25,267 nt of DNA, from the NCBI RefSeq assembly GCF_003474435.1, contig NZ_QRNF01000042.1, positions 1 through 25,267 on the forward strand, in the 5' to 3' direction. The notes beneath the pieces are model-generated. The model made no database searches. It had not been told where the DNA came from and was given only the letters and a program-made list of their open reading frames with translations. This document shows, one piece after another, positions 8,904-17,068 of the stretch (position 1 is its first letter; every line of letters begins with the position of its first letter). This stretch comes from Ruminococcus sp. AF46-10NS (GTDB lineage: Bacteria; Bacillota; Clostridia; Lachnospirales; Lachnospiraceae). The translations under genes and the position numbers were made by a program.

Positions 8904-10880
8904 ATGCGCAGTATAAGGAACAAAATCAATACTAAGGAATTGATAGACGCAATACTAAAAATAACAAATAGCGTAATCTTATATGATAGAAAACCTCTTG
9001 AAAAGGATATATGTAAGCACAATACACTTACTTGCGCCTTATTCAGTAATACGACCACGAGTAAAAAAGAAATGGAAACCATCCGTAAAATAGGCACTAA
9101 GGATAATCGCAATCTATCAGAAAATAACATACTTACGTTCATAGACAATTTTTATGATGGAGGTCAGTTTTATAATTATGCAGACACCTTCTCCTCTAAG
9201 AAATCCGATTCAGAAATATACGACATCGACACTGATACAAATGCTATGCTTAATCAGGTAAATGCCTTATACCATTCCATAAATCCATATCCTTGGGCAG
9301 ATTATAATGTTTTTGAAGACAATGCCATTACTGAGGAAGAGTTTGAGAAAGAACCTGACGAAGGACCTGACGATGCCATAATGAAACAGCTGTTATTACT
9401 GCTTGTATACACCAATTATTGCAGAAACACTACTGTTCAGAGTGATTATGAATTATTTTCTAAAGATATACATAATTTTTTCGTTTGCAATGATAATTTC
9501 AGTGAGCAATTAATTTCCTTTATCGCAGAGCATAGACCAAACTGTATAGCACATACATTTTCACTTGAATCAAAGACAGATTCCTATACAGATCTTCTCA
9601 GTCAGTTATTTCCTGAATATGATTTCTGGCATAAAGATAACCTTGCACTCCAGCAGTCTTCTCCGTTTTCTTCGGAATACTCTGAAGAAAAAATAATACT
9701 GTCCACTCTACAACCGGATGATTTAGTCATTATAAGAAACGCAATTTCAGATAAATGTATGAGCATATTACAGCAGACCCATTGTCACATCATATATGCG
9801 GTTCCTTCCTGTAATCCAACGTCTGAAAATTTTGCGAAAGTATCAAGTGAACAGTTAATTTCTTGGATTCTCCCAGCTTTAACAACGGATTCTTTTGAAT
9901 TGACCTGCTTACTTAATTCACACCGTTCGCTCGGATCAGACCTGGAAATATATAAGAGAGTTGATGCCTACTATATGAATTTTAAGAAAAAAGATATTGA
10001 TGCAGCAAAAGATTTTTTAGAAGGAATCTGTACTTCCGTAACTTTAGCTGAGCTTTCTTTAAGATTAGCACCTTATGAAAATGATAACTGGAAATATTCT
10101 TACACGAACCCTAAAAATAAAAGACCTTCCGGTGTTTACATTTCCAAAGAGATATCTAATTTCCTTAAATATGGCCTTCAACCAGATCATGAAAGATTAT
10201 ATGAATTACTACGTTTGCTTTCTCTTGTACAAGAAGAAAATTCAGCAATCGGCCTTCAATCTGTATGCAGATATTTTAATCTGGAAGATGCTCTCGAAGA
10301 GCTTATATCTTTAGGCTGGGTTGATTCTAAGAGTAAGCAAATCCCGCTGATAATAGCATATTCTGTAACTTATGGGAAATCTATGTCGAACGCAGCGTTT
10401 GATTTCTACATGGATACTATAATTGTCTCATTACACGAACACATACTCGGTCATACTAATGACCCTGTAAATGTTGTTTTATTTTCAACGCTTATTCGTA
10501 TTTTGCATCGGGAATTATTGAATTATATCCGCAAACGTGCTAACTCTTCAATATCATCATTAAAAGAAGACTATCTTAAAAATTTCACTATCAGCACACT
10601 TTCGGATGATAAAAAAATATCCATTGAGGATGCTGTGTTTTTTGGATCACATGGATATTTTGTTAATGATACTGAAGAAGATAAAGAAAATCACCATACT
10701 CCGGCTACTATTGCTCACACGGCTATTTTATTGAACTTTTATTATAGTATTCTGATTTTCTGTTACGAATACGGTTTGAACAATTTAGCTAAAAATATTT
10801 TTGGCAATGCAGATAATCTATCTGCTGTTCTCTTTATAACATCTGACAGTTATAAGAAAACTCTTGAGTGTCAATTATAA
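8904..10880 (+). CDS. Unrecognised large protein, N-terminal part (frame broken)
   Basis: I do not recognise this protein. The readable product is 658 residues; undoing a 41-bp tandem duplication would give 848. It is acidic in its first third, has no membrane segment or signal peptide, and shows no P-loop or clear nuclease motif. It reads as a mostly helical cytoplasmic protein. I chose the ATG at 8904 because GGAAGGA lies nine bases upstream; a TTG at 8850 has no ribosome site. The stop at 10878-10880 arises at the start of the second repeat copy, so the last residues are still genuine but the C-terminal 190 are lost. It faces the helicase gene in a tail-to-tail cassette, a setting suggestive of cargo such as defence, but that is inference. 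Confidence 0.7.
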   Translation: MRSIRNKINTKELIDAILKITNSVILYDRKPLEKDICKHNTLTCALFSNTTTSKKEMETIRKIGTKDNRNLSENNILTFIDNFYDGGQFYNYADTFSSKKSDSEIYDIDTDTNAMLNQVNALYHSINPYPWADYNVFEDNAITEEEFEKEPDEGPDDAIMKQLLLLLVYTNYCRNTTVQSDYELFSKDIHNFFVCNDNFSEQLISFIAEHRPNCIAHTFSLESKTDSYTDLLSQLFPEYDFWHKDNLALQQSSPFSSEYSEEKIILSTLQPDDLVIIRNAISDKCMSILQQTHCHIIYAVPSCNPTSENFAKVSSEQLISWILPALTTDSFELTCLLNSHRSLGSDLEIYKRVDAYYMNFKKKDIDAAKDFLEGICTSVTLAELSLRLAPYENDNWKYSYTNPKNKRPSGVYISKEISNFLKYGLQPDHERLYELLRLLSLVQEENSAIGLQSVCRYFNLEDALEELISLGWVDSKSKQIPLIIAYSVTYGKSMSNAAFDFYMDTIIVSLHEHILGHTNDPVNVVLFSTLIRILHRELLNYIRKRANSSISSLKEDYLKNFTISTLSDDKKISIEDAVFFGSHGYFVNDTEEDKENHHTPATIAHTAILLNFYYSILIFCYEYGLNNLAKNIFGNADNLSAVLFITSDSYKKTLECQL

Positions 10881-10918
10881 CATCTGACAGTTATAAGAAA
10901 ACTCTTGAGTGTCAATTA
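10834..10918 (+). repeat. 41-bp exact tandem duplication inside the cargo gene
   Basis: Copies at 10834-10874 and 10875-10915 are identical, with TTA repeated again at 10916-10918. The unit encodes ITSDSYKKTLECQ. As 41 is not a multiple of three, the second copy shifts the frame and creates a stop. The TTA at both edges could be the microhomology used in slippage. Confidence 0.95.
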
Positions 10919-11491
10919 ATACAAAAATATTATTCTGTTTTATTTAGCAATTTGCCTTTCGACCAAATACAGCAGAAAATAGTACAACTATTTTGCATTT
11001 TTGAAAATGGTACATTAAAAAAACAATTTAAGCAATATTCAAAAAAGCTATCTGAGCAATCGATTTTTTCGGAGTATAGACTACCATTTTTTATGTTTTT
11101 ACGAGTTTCATTATTTCATATGCAGTTGGCTTTCTCATTGATTTACAAAAACGCTGACTACATGGAAAATTATAAATCGCTAGTATGCGACGTAGCAAAT
11201 ATAACACACAGGCTGAAGCCTGAAATTAGCTTAGATCCTTTGTGGAAACAAGAAATGGCAGCCTTCTATATCCACCGTAAGATTATTAGCGTACTCTACA
11301 AGACTCCTATTGATGTTATAGAAATAAAGGGATCATCAATTTTTTTCGCAACACATTTATACATATATAAACTTGCACTTGAACCATTTGATATTCCTGC
11401 ACAGTGTTTTCAGCTAGGGGATCTTACACCAGCAACTACATTCTTAATAAAGCTTATACAAAATTTTTCCAGAAACAAGCCAACAGACTGA
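10881..11491 (+). pseudogene. C-terminal part of the unrecognised large protein, out of frame
   Basis: This continues the gene that begins at 8904. The repeated peptide ITSDSYKKTLECQL reappears at its start and then runs on as IQKYYSVLFSNLPFDQ to a stop at 11491. The only candidate start is a GTG at 10868 with no ribosome site, so independent translation is unlikely. From 8904 to 11491, less the 41 duplicated bases, is 2547 bases, exactly 849 codons, which supports a single ancestral gene. The C-terminal part is helical and shows no motif I can name. Confidence 0.8.
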
Positions 11492-11495
11492 AGAT

Positions 11496-11516
11496 CAGGA
11501 GGCTTAAGCCCTCCTG
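11496..11516. terminator. Bidirectional terminator between convergent cargo genes
   Basis: CAGGAGG (11496-11502) and CCTCCTG (11510-11516) form a perfect 7-bp stem around a loop CTTAAGC. A T-rich stretch GTTTCCTTTTCTTT follows on the plus strand. The loop holds the TAA stop of the minus-strand 86-residue gene, and the plus-strand gene ends five bases before the stem. Confidence 0.7.
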
Positions 11517-11764
11517 CGTTTCCTTTTCTTTGCTTCATGATAGTATAGCTGTCCAACAGACCAGGGAAAATGAAATTCACACTTGTTTAGTACATTTCTT
11601 CCTACGTTGGGATGCTCCAATAGATAATCGTCAACCTCCCTGTTTCCCCGTATTACACATACACATTCCATATTTTTGAGGAACTTCTCTGGATATCCAG
11701 ACGCGCCTACATCGAATACGCCAAAATATTCTTCCATTACCAGCACAAAATATTCTTCAGACAT
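11504..11764 (-). CDS. Small basic-tailed protein following the helicase
   Basis: I do not recognise this 86-residue protein. It begins MSEEYFVLVMEEYFGVFDVG, contains a DDYLLEHPNVG segment, and ends in a strongly basic tail KKRKRRRA that could bind nucleic acid. I chose the ATG at 11764, which overlaps the last codons of the helicase (ATGTCTGA), with AAGGAG about 11 bases upstream. An in-frame start at 11788 lacks that. The overlap implies translational coupling, so it should work with the helicase. In the present sequence the upstream frameshift probably reduces its translation. Confidence 0.6.
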   Translation of the reverse strand: MSEEYFVLVMEEYFGVFDVGASGYPEKFLKNMECVCVIRGNREVDDYLLEHPNVGRNVLNKCEFHFPWSVGQLYYHEAKKRKRRRA

Positions 11765-12365
11765 TAGCTTCCTGCTCCTTTCCCTCATCGATTAATGTAA
11801 TCATATAACTCACGGGCACTGTTTTCTTTTTACTTTCAACAACGTACCCATACGGTTTAATCGCCTTGTTTATACTTACAATTCCAATGTTTCTGTCGCT
11901 TCTTTTATCTGTTCTTGGGTCTGGTAGTATCTTTAAAAGTCTTTCCGCTAAGTCATTAAGCTCCTCTTTGGTAATCTTCTGATCCAAATATGGCGACAGA
12001 CATTTTCTGAGTTTTACAGCAATTTCACCTTTGGGTTCATAGCTACAGAAATATTTCTCTATTTCTGACACTTTGAAATGAAACTGCTGTAAAATGTAGT
12101 CAGCATAGACATATTTTGCCTGATTGAATTCTACCTTACTCATTTCATCTATCAACTCATCATAACGGTAAAAATCATAATTCGTTTTGACTTTGTAATA
12201 ATAATTAATATGAATTTTTTCATCCATTATATATAATGGTGACTTAATAGAAGCATAAATCCCTCTTTGGTATTCTTCATTTGTTTTTTGATACTCTGCA
12301 AGATCATTCTCAGCACAGCCCTTACGTTTGTTAAGTTCCTTGATTGTAGGAACGTGAAAATACAC
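11757..12365 (-). pseudogene. C-terminal domain of the SF2 helicase, out of frame
   Basis: This continues the helicase gene that starts at 13603. It shares the sequence YFHVPTIKELNKR with the upstream fragment because of a 74-bp tandem duplication, then runs on as KGCAENDLAEYQKTNEEY to the stop at 11757. The only start is a GTG at 12365 without a ribosome site. From 13603 to 11757, less 74 bases, is 1773 bases, exactly 591 codons, so a single gene of 590 residues is well supported. The tail of about 190 residues is lysine-rich and helical and lies beyond the helicase core, a usual place for a substrate-recognition domain. Confidence 0.8.
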
Positions 12366-13603
12366 AAGTACCTTTTCATCCTCATCCGGTTTAACTCACG
12401 TTTGTTAAGTTCCTTGATTGTAGGAACGTGAAAATACACAAGTACCTTTTCATCCTCATCCGGTTTAACTCTCTTTCTCCCAACCATTTGCTTGATCTCG
12501 ATTGGGTCATCATCAAACACAACAACGTTTACATTTTCTGTTTTTATATTAACACCGACATCAAGAACCTTTGTCGAAATTGTAACTCTATGAGCCAATT
12601 CTTCGTTCTCTATCAGTCTTTTATATTGTTCTAGCTCCTTGTCCGTATCCGCATCATAGTAAGTAATATCTCCCTCCGGTAAGTTTAATTTTTGCATCAG
12701 CTCTGATGCCATCTCCTTTGCCCTTACAAAAATTAACCATTTTGCTTCCGAATTATTTAAGATGAGGTTCTGTAATTCCTGTGTCGTTTCAAAGAAGCGA
12801 GGCTGTAAATAAGCATAGTCTTCATCCACTGCTATAACACCCAAATGCAGATCTGATGCTTCTGGATTAGCATTATATAATGGATTATACTTACACTGCC
12901 ACACATCTATTGTCGTTCTTTTATGGCAATATTTTTCTGTCTCGTATATTACACCCATACTTTCCTGAGGTGTTGCTGATAAATATATCCTTCGTGTATA
13001 TTTAAAGATATTTGTAACTATATCCAAAATCAACTCTGTAAAAGGATTAAATTTTGCATCAGCCAAAAAGAAATGTGCTTCATCCATGACAACAACTGCA
13101 TACTCATCTACTTTATTCTGTGAAAAGTTAATCATTTCCTGATAGGCATAAATATCTATCAACCCAAATTTATGTTCTTTTGAGAGTCCTTTTTCTGTAT
13201 AGTGTTCTTTGTATTCTGCTACTTTTATTCCATCTACATAGGTGGAATTATTCCGTGGATTCTTCATTGCTTCTTTCTTTATCTGATTTTTCAGTGCTGT
13301 TCTGTTACATAAGTACAGCACCTTTTTTCCTTCTTTTTCAGCTACAGGAATACAATTCTCAAATATAAAGGTTGTTTTTCCTGATCCTGTCTGTGAAGCA
13401 ATAAATAATGGTGTATTTCCCTGCATTCTTTGAACAGACTGCTCGCTTACAATATCAGAAACCCAGTCATAGTAATATCGGCTAACCCTTACATTTTCCA
13501 TATCCGGTACATCCATCCATCCTCTTTTGTACAGTGGAGTATAGACCTCATCCATTATCCTCTGATAAACTGATTTTCTTACAACATTTTTGATTTTTCG
13601 CAT
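12227..13603 (-). CDS. DEAD/DEAH-type SF2 helicase core (frame broken near its C-terminus)
   Basis: Superfamily 2 helicase or translocase: Walker A QTGSGKT (71-77), Walker B DEAH (174-177), motif III SAT (209-211) and motif VI QMVGRKR (372-378). ATP-driven movement on nucleic acid is therefore likely; the substrate is unknown. I chose the ATG at 13603, with AAGGAGG ten bases upstream; a TTG at 13666 lacks a ribosome site. After residue 402 a 74-bp duplication shifts the frame, giving a foreign tail and a product of 458 residues in place of 590. Both RecA-like lobes remain, so residual ATPase activity is possible. It is convergent with the large cargo gene and overlaps the 86-residue gene downstream. 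Confidence 0.88.
   Translation of the reverse strand: MRKIKNVVRKSVYQRIMDEVYTPLYKRGWMDVPDMENVRVSRYYYDWVSDIVSEQSVQRMQGNTPLFIASQTGSGKTTFIFENCIPVAEKEGKKVLYLCNRTALKNQIKKEAMKNPRNNSTYVDGIKVAEYKEHYTEKGLSKEHKFGLIDIYAYQEMINFSQNKVDEYAVVVMDEAHFFLADAKFNPFTELILDIVTNIFKYTRRIYLSATPQESMGVIYETEKYCHKRTTIDVWQCKYNPLYNANPEASDLHLGVIAVDEDYAYLQPRFFETTQELQNLILNNSEAKWLIFVRAKEMASELMQKLNLPEGDITYYDADTDKELEQYKRLIENEELAHRVTISTKVLDVGVNIKTENVNVVVFDDDPIEIKQMVGRKRVKPDEDEKVLVYFHVPTIKELNKRELNRMRMKRYLCIFTFLQSRNLTNVRAVLRMILQSIKKQMKNTKEGFMLLLSHHYI
12324..12471 (-). repeat. 74-bp exact tandem duplication inside the helicase gene
   Basis: Copies at 12324-12397 and 12398-12471 are identical, with mismatches immediately outside both edges and so no microhomology. 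74 is not a multiple of three, and the duplication breaks the frame just after helicase motif VI. Confidence 0.95.
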
Positions 13604-13659
13604 TGCGTGTTCCTCCTTAGATTTTTTCCCCTTTACTATACAAAACTTTAAATTTCGCT

Positions 13660-13679
13660 TGGACAAGCCTTTGCGAAAA
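13660..13679 (+). repeat. Direct repeat, right copy, flanking cargo cassette
   Basis: TGGACAAGCCTTTGCGAAAA is the partner of 8839-8858 (17 of 20 identical, same orientation). It lies upstream of the helicase start, so the pair encloses exactly the convergent cargo genes. Confidence 0.45.
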
Positions 13680-14043
13680 TTTCAAATCCTTGCATTTTTT
13701 GCTCCTTTTCTCTGAATGAATCGTATATTATACCTATGCAATTAGCCGGACATGATCCGCCTAGCAGGAACATAAAGGAACGTAGTAGAGATAACAGACT
13801 GCCACAGGCTTAACCTCCTATGGTAATTTTTTTGTCCATTTTTGAAAAACTCCAAAAATACAGGCAGATATTATAGTTGTGAAGAAGCAATAGAATACAG
13901 TGCTTCTTCGAACTCGTTAGCACTTAGATATCTACCGGAATTGTTACAGGAACAAGGAAAGGAGGATCACAGGATTCCTGACTACTGGTGAAACGATATC
14001 ATTCACAGCTATAAAAATATGTTTAAGAATGGGAGGATTTATT
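13680..14043 (+). other. Gene-free leader region of the recombination operon
   Basis: No convincing protein gene is seen in these 364 bases. There is a TATATTAT at 13724-13731 that could be a -10 box with a weak -35. Small stems follow (CGGA/TCCG; GCCT-GCAG pairing with CTGC-AGGC) and then a T7 run at 13827-13833, so a short RNA of about 100 bases is possible. A perfect 9-bp hairpin, GAAGAAGCA (13881-13889) with TGCTTCTTC (13901-13909), lies further on. AAAGGAGG near 13960 is not followed by a standard start codon. Confidence 0.4.
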
Positions 14044-14982
14044 ATGGCAGCATTAGTAGAAACAATGTTTTCAGTAAGAGAAAAACCATGGCATGGATTA
14101 GGAACAATCGTAAGTGAGGCACCGGATTCACAGAATGCTCTGGAGCTTGCAGGATTAGACTGGAATGTGATTCAAAAAGATATTATCACATCTGACGGAA
14201 GCAGCGTGATTTCTGGATTCAAAGCAAATGTGAGAGACAGAGATAACAGTGTACTTGGTATTGTAACAGATCGTTATAAAGTAGTTCAGAACAGCGAAGC
14301 CTTTGCTTTTACAGATGAACTTCTCGGCGAAGGTGTACGTTACGAAACAGCTGGCAGTCTGCAAGGAGGCAGACGTACATGGCTTTTAGCAAGACTTCCG
14401 CATCAATATATTATCAATGGCGAAGAAATCTCACCATTCCTTGTATTTATGAACGCTCATGATGGTAGTTCTGCGATTAAGGTAGCAATGACACCAGTTC
14501 GTGTTGTTTGCAGTAATACGCTGAATCTTGCACTGTCTACTGCTAAAAGAAGCTGGAGCTGTTATCACACCGGAGATATTAACGGAAAAATGGATGAAGC
14601 AAGGAATACCCTTCTCTTTGCAGGAAAATATATGGCAGAACTGGGAAAGAGCTTTGATGAGCTCGGTCAGATCAAGCTTCTGGACAGTAAGGTGGTGGAA
14701 TTTATCAATGAACTGATTCCTGAACCGGATAATGCCAGCCCGCAACAGCACAGAAACATCATCAAGCTTCGTGAGGATGCAAAAAGCAGATACTTTGATG
14801 CACCTGATCTGCAAGGTATTGGAAAGAACGGTTATCGTTTCATTAATGCTATTTCAGACTTTTCCACACACGCAAAACCTTTAAGAGAACGTGCTAATTA
14901 TAAAGAAAGTCTGTTTTCACGTACTGTAGAAGGACATCCAATGATTGACAAAGCATACCAAATGGTATTGTCAGCCGCTTAA
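14044..14982 (+). CDS. DUF932 phage/plasmid-like protein
   Basis: A 312-residue protein of the DUF932 (phage/plasmid-like TIGR03299) family, common on plasmids, phages and integrated elements. Family features include the N-terminal KPWHGLG, the segment VTDRYKVVQNSEAFAF and the central MTPVRVVCSNTLNLAL. Its biochemical role is not established; it usually sits with recombination or replication genes, as here. I chose the ATG at 14044 because GGGAGGA lies seven bases upstream; an in-frame ATG at 14029 would overlap that site. It is first in an operon of five genes on the plus strand. Confidence 0.85.
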   Translation: MAALVETMFSVREKPWHGLGTIVSEAPDSQNALELAGLDWNVIQKDIITSDGSSVISGFKANVRDRDNSVLGIVTDRYKVVQNSEAFAFTDELLGEGVRYETAGSLQGGRRTWLLARLPHQYIINGEEISPFLVFMNAHDGSSAIKVAMTPVRVVCSNTLNLALSTAKRSWSCYHTGDINGKMDEARNTLLFAGKYMAELGKSFDELGQIKLLDSKVVEFINELIPEPDNASPQQHRNIIKLREDAKSRYFDAPDLQGIGKNGYRFINAISDFSTHAKPLRERANYKESLFSRTVEGHPMIDKAYQMVLSAA

Positions 14983-15012
14983 ATTCAATATGGTAAATAA
15001 AATCAGAGACTG

Positions 15013-15036
15013 CTCCTGCACATGAACGTGCAGGAG
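15013..15036 (+). promoter_or_regulatory. Intergenic hairpin between DUF932 and exonuclease genes
   Basis: CTCCTGCAC (15013-15021) and GTGCAGGAG (15028-15036) form a perfect 9-bp stem with a 6-base loop. GACTG and CAGTC further out could extend it. No T run follows, so it looks like an mRNA processing or stability hairpin within the operon and not a terminator. Confidence 0.5.
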
Positions 15037-15064
15037 TATTTCAGTCAGAAATGGAGAAAAGAAT

Positions 15065-15994
15065 ATGAAGATTTTAGCGAAAACAAAAGATCTCAGCCAT
15101 GAAGAATGGTTGAAGTACAGAACACAGGGAATCGGTGGTTCAGACGTTTCTATTCTTGCAGGAATCAATCCGTTTAAATCGGTCCATCAGTTATGGCTTG
15201 AGAAGACTGGTCAGGTAGAGTTGGAAGAAAGTGATACGGAATACGCTCATTTTGGAACTCTTCTAGAGCCAATCGTAAGAAAAGAGTTTACAACCAGAAC
15301 CGGAATCAAGGTACGCCAGAAGCACATGATTCTACAGAGTGAGGAATATCCGTTTATGACAGCAAACCTTGATGGAACAATCAACGATAATGGAGAAATG
15401 ACCATCTTTGAAGCAAAGACAGCTTCCGCATTTAAGCAGGATATCTGGGAAGAAGGCATACCAGCTCCTTACATCTTGCAGATTCAGCATTATATGGCAG
15501 TCACAGGAGCAAAAAGAACTTATATTGCGGCAATTGTGGGAGGCAATCACTTCTACTGCCATATGATGGAACGTGACGAAGAGATGATCGAGAAAATCAT
15601 TCTTATGGAAAAACACTTCTGGGAAGAAAATGTCCTTGGTGGTATCGAACCTGTTCCGGATGGATCTGAAGCTACAACTAGTTATTTTAACAGTAAATTC
15701 AGCCATTCCAATGGAGAAACCATTACTCTTCCTGAAGAAGTAATTCCTATCTGTGAGGAATACGAAAGACTGTCTAAACAGTTAAAAGATGTAGAAGTTG
15801 CCAAGAATGCAGCTGGGAATCAGTTGAAAAATTATCTGAAAGAAGCAGAAACAGGGATTGTCGGGAATCGTAAGATCTCTTGGAAACAAATCAACAAGAG
15901 TTCTGTTGATACAAAACGCTTAAAGACAGAAAAGCCGGATATTTACAATGATTATCTTACCCAGAGCCAGTACAGACGATTGCTGGTAGCTTAG
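15065..15994 (+). CDS. YqaJ-type viral recombinase exonuclease
   Basis: A 309-residue nuclease of the YqaJ/lambda-exonuclease family. The diagnostic start GIGGSDVSILAGINPF, the HFGTLLEPIVRKEF helix, and the metal-binding core around ANLDGTI and FEAKTAS (Asp, then Glu-x-Lys) are present. Such enzymes chew the 5' strand of DNA ends to expose single strands for an annealing protein. A Rad52-like protein is encoded two genes downstream, completing a Red-like pair. GGAGAAAAG precedes the ATG. The last 80 residues are helical and may contact the annealing partner. Confidence 0.88.
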   Translation: MKILAKTKDLSHEEWLKYRTQGIGGSDVSILAGINPFKSVHQLWLEKTGQVELEESDTEYAHFGTLLEPIVRKEFTTRTGIKVRQKHMILQSEEYPFMTANLDGTINDNGEMTIFEAKTASAFKQDIWEEGIPAPYILQIQHYMAVTGAKRTYIAAIVGGNHFYCHMMERDEEMIEKIILMEKHFWEENVLGGIEPVPDGSEATTSYFNSKFSHSNGETITLPEEVIPICEEYERLSKQLKDVEVAKNAAGNQLKNYLKEAETGIVGNRKISWKQINKSSVDTKRLKTEKPDIYNDYLTQSQYRRLLVA

Positions 15995-16003
15995 GAGGGG
16001 CAG

Positions 16004-16333
16004 ATGAGAGAATATTTTCTGGAACGAATCTATGGTGAATACCAGTCCTATAAGGCTTCTGTACTGGAAGAAAACAGTGGTGTTATCTATGCACGCTGTT
16101 ATGAGATTGACTGTATGATAAATATTTATGAAATTTTAAAGGAATTTGCAATGAAACTGTCAGATGAGGAATTAAGGACTCTGATGAACTATCGTAATAT
16201 TTTGAACTATTTTTATGAATTATGGTTAAAGAAAACAGATAGTCAGTATGCTGAAATGGAACGGCATGTAGCAGCTGAAATGAAAAAACTGTTTTCTGAT
16301 ACAGGAAAGAATACAGAAAGGATGGCAGCATGA
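16004..16333 (+). CDS. Small DUF3848-like protein of the recombination operon
   Basis: A 109-residue, mostly helical, acidic protein. Its start (ERIYGEYQSYKASVL) and overall layout resemble small DUF3848-type proteins of Clostridia elements, but the match is from memory and tentative. TAGGAGGGG overlaps the previous stop and leads into this ATG, and its own stop overlaps the next start (ATGA). It is therefore translated in step with the exonuclease and the annealing protein, which suggests an accessory role in recombination or control. Confidence 0.65.
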   Translation: MREYFLERIYGEYQSYKASVLEENSGVIYARCYEIDCMINIYEILKEFAMKLSDEELRTLMNYRNILNYFYELWLKKTDSQYAEMERHVAAEMKKLFSDTGKNTERMAA

Positions 16334-17049
16334 ATCAGATCCGTCTATTAAAAAGTGATGAAATTGAGTGCCGAGTCGGTACAATCAGTGAAAAAGGATT
16401 ATCACTACTGCTCTATAAGGATGCCAGGGCAGATATGAAGATTCTGGATGAAACATTTGGTGCAATGAACTGGCAACGTCAGCATGAACTGATCGGAGAT
16501 AATCTTTATTGTACCGTGCGTATCTGGGATGAGAGCAAAAACCAGTGGATAGCCAAAATGGATGTAGGTACGGAAAGCTATACAGAAAAAGAAAAAGGGC
16601 AGGCAAGTGATTCCTTTAAAAGAGCTTGTGTAAGCGTTGGTATTGGCAGAGAGCTATATTCTGCACCGTTCATCTGGATTCCGGCAATTAAAGTAAACAT
16701 TCAGAAGAAAAATGACAGATGTGTTACCTATGATAAATTCAAGGTAAAAGAGATTCATTATAACCAGAATAGAGAAATCTCAGGTCTTGTGATTTCAAAT
16801 CAGAACAGTCAGGTTGTGTACAGTCTGTCACCAGCAGAAGTAGATAAAACGCAATCTATAACAGTGTTTTCAAGTGTAAAAAAGGCTGTGGATTATGAGC
16901 AGTCTATCAACAGGGAGTTGGAACGGACAGGCGTGGCACTGGATACGGTATTAAAGAGATATAAAGTACAGAGCATTCAGGAAATGTCAGAAGAAACTTG
17001 CCAGAAGGCAATTAACAGTTTAAAGAAAACTAAGAGTAAAGCAGCTTAA
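16330..17049 (+). CDS. Rad52-like single-strand annealing protein
   Basis: A 239-residue protein resembling phage Rad52/Sak-type annealing proteins. The segment GAMNWQRQHELIGDNLYCTVRIWD and the motif KGQASDSFKRACVSVGIGRELY parallel the Rad52 core, where a similar helix (KAVTDALKRALRxxG in Rad52 proteins) lines the DNA groove. A small helical domain at the C-terminus (LDTVLKRYKVQSIQEMSEE) is typical of such annealing proteins. It should coat single strands produced by the YqaJ exonuclease and anneal them to homologous DNA. Its start overlaps the previous gene by four bases. Family assignment is by motif only. Confidence 0.72.
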   Translation: MNQIRLLKSDEIECRVGTISEKGLSLLLYKDARADMKILDETFGAMNWQRQHELIGDNLYCTVRIWDESKNQWIAKMDVGTESYTEKEKGQASDSFKRACVSVGIGRELYSAPFIWIPAIKVNIQKKNDRCVTYDKFKVKEIHYNQNREISGLVISNQNSQVVYSLSPAEVDKTQSITVFSSVKKAVDYEQSINRELERTGVALDTVLKRYKVQSIQEMSEETCQKAINSLKKTKSKAA

Positions 17050-17068
17050 AGAAAGGTTGGGATAAATT

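Noticed and set aside
10868..11491. Independent gene of 207 residues from a GTG start
   Set aside because: It begins inside a duplicated segment with no ribosome site, and its frame is the natural continuation of the upstream gene.
8839..13679. Transposon with terminal inverted repeats around the cargo cassette
   Set aside because: The flanking repeats are direct, not inverted, and no transposase lies inside.
13736..13813. A 25-residue frame (MQLAGHDPPSR...) in the leader of the recombination operon
   Set aside because: No ribosome site precedes its ATG, which lies at the likely transcription start. The region is better explained as untranslated RNA.
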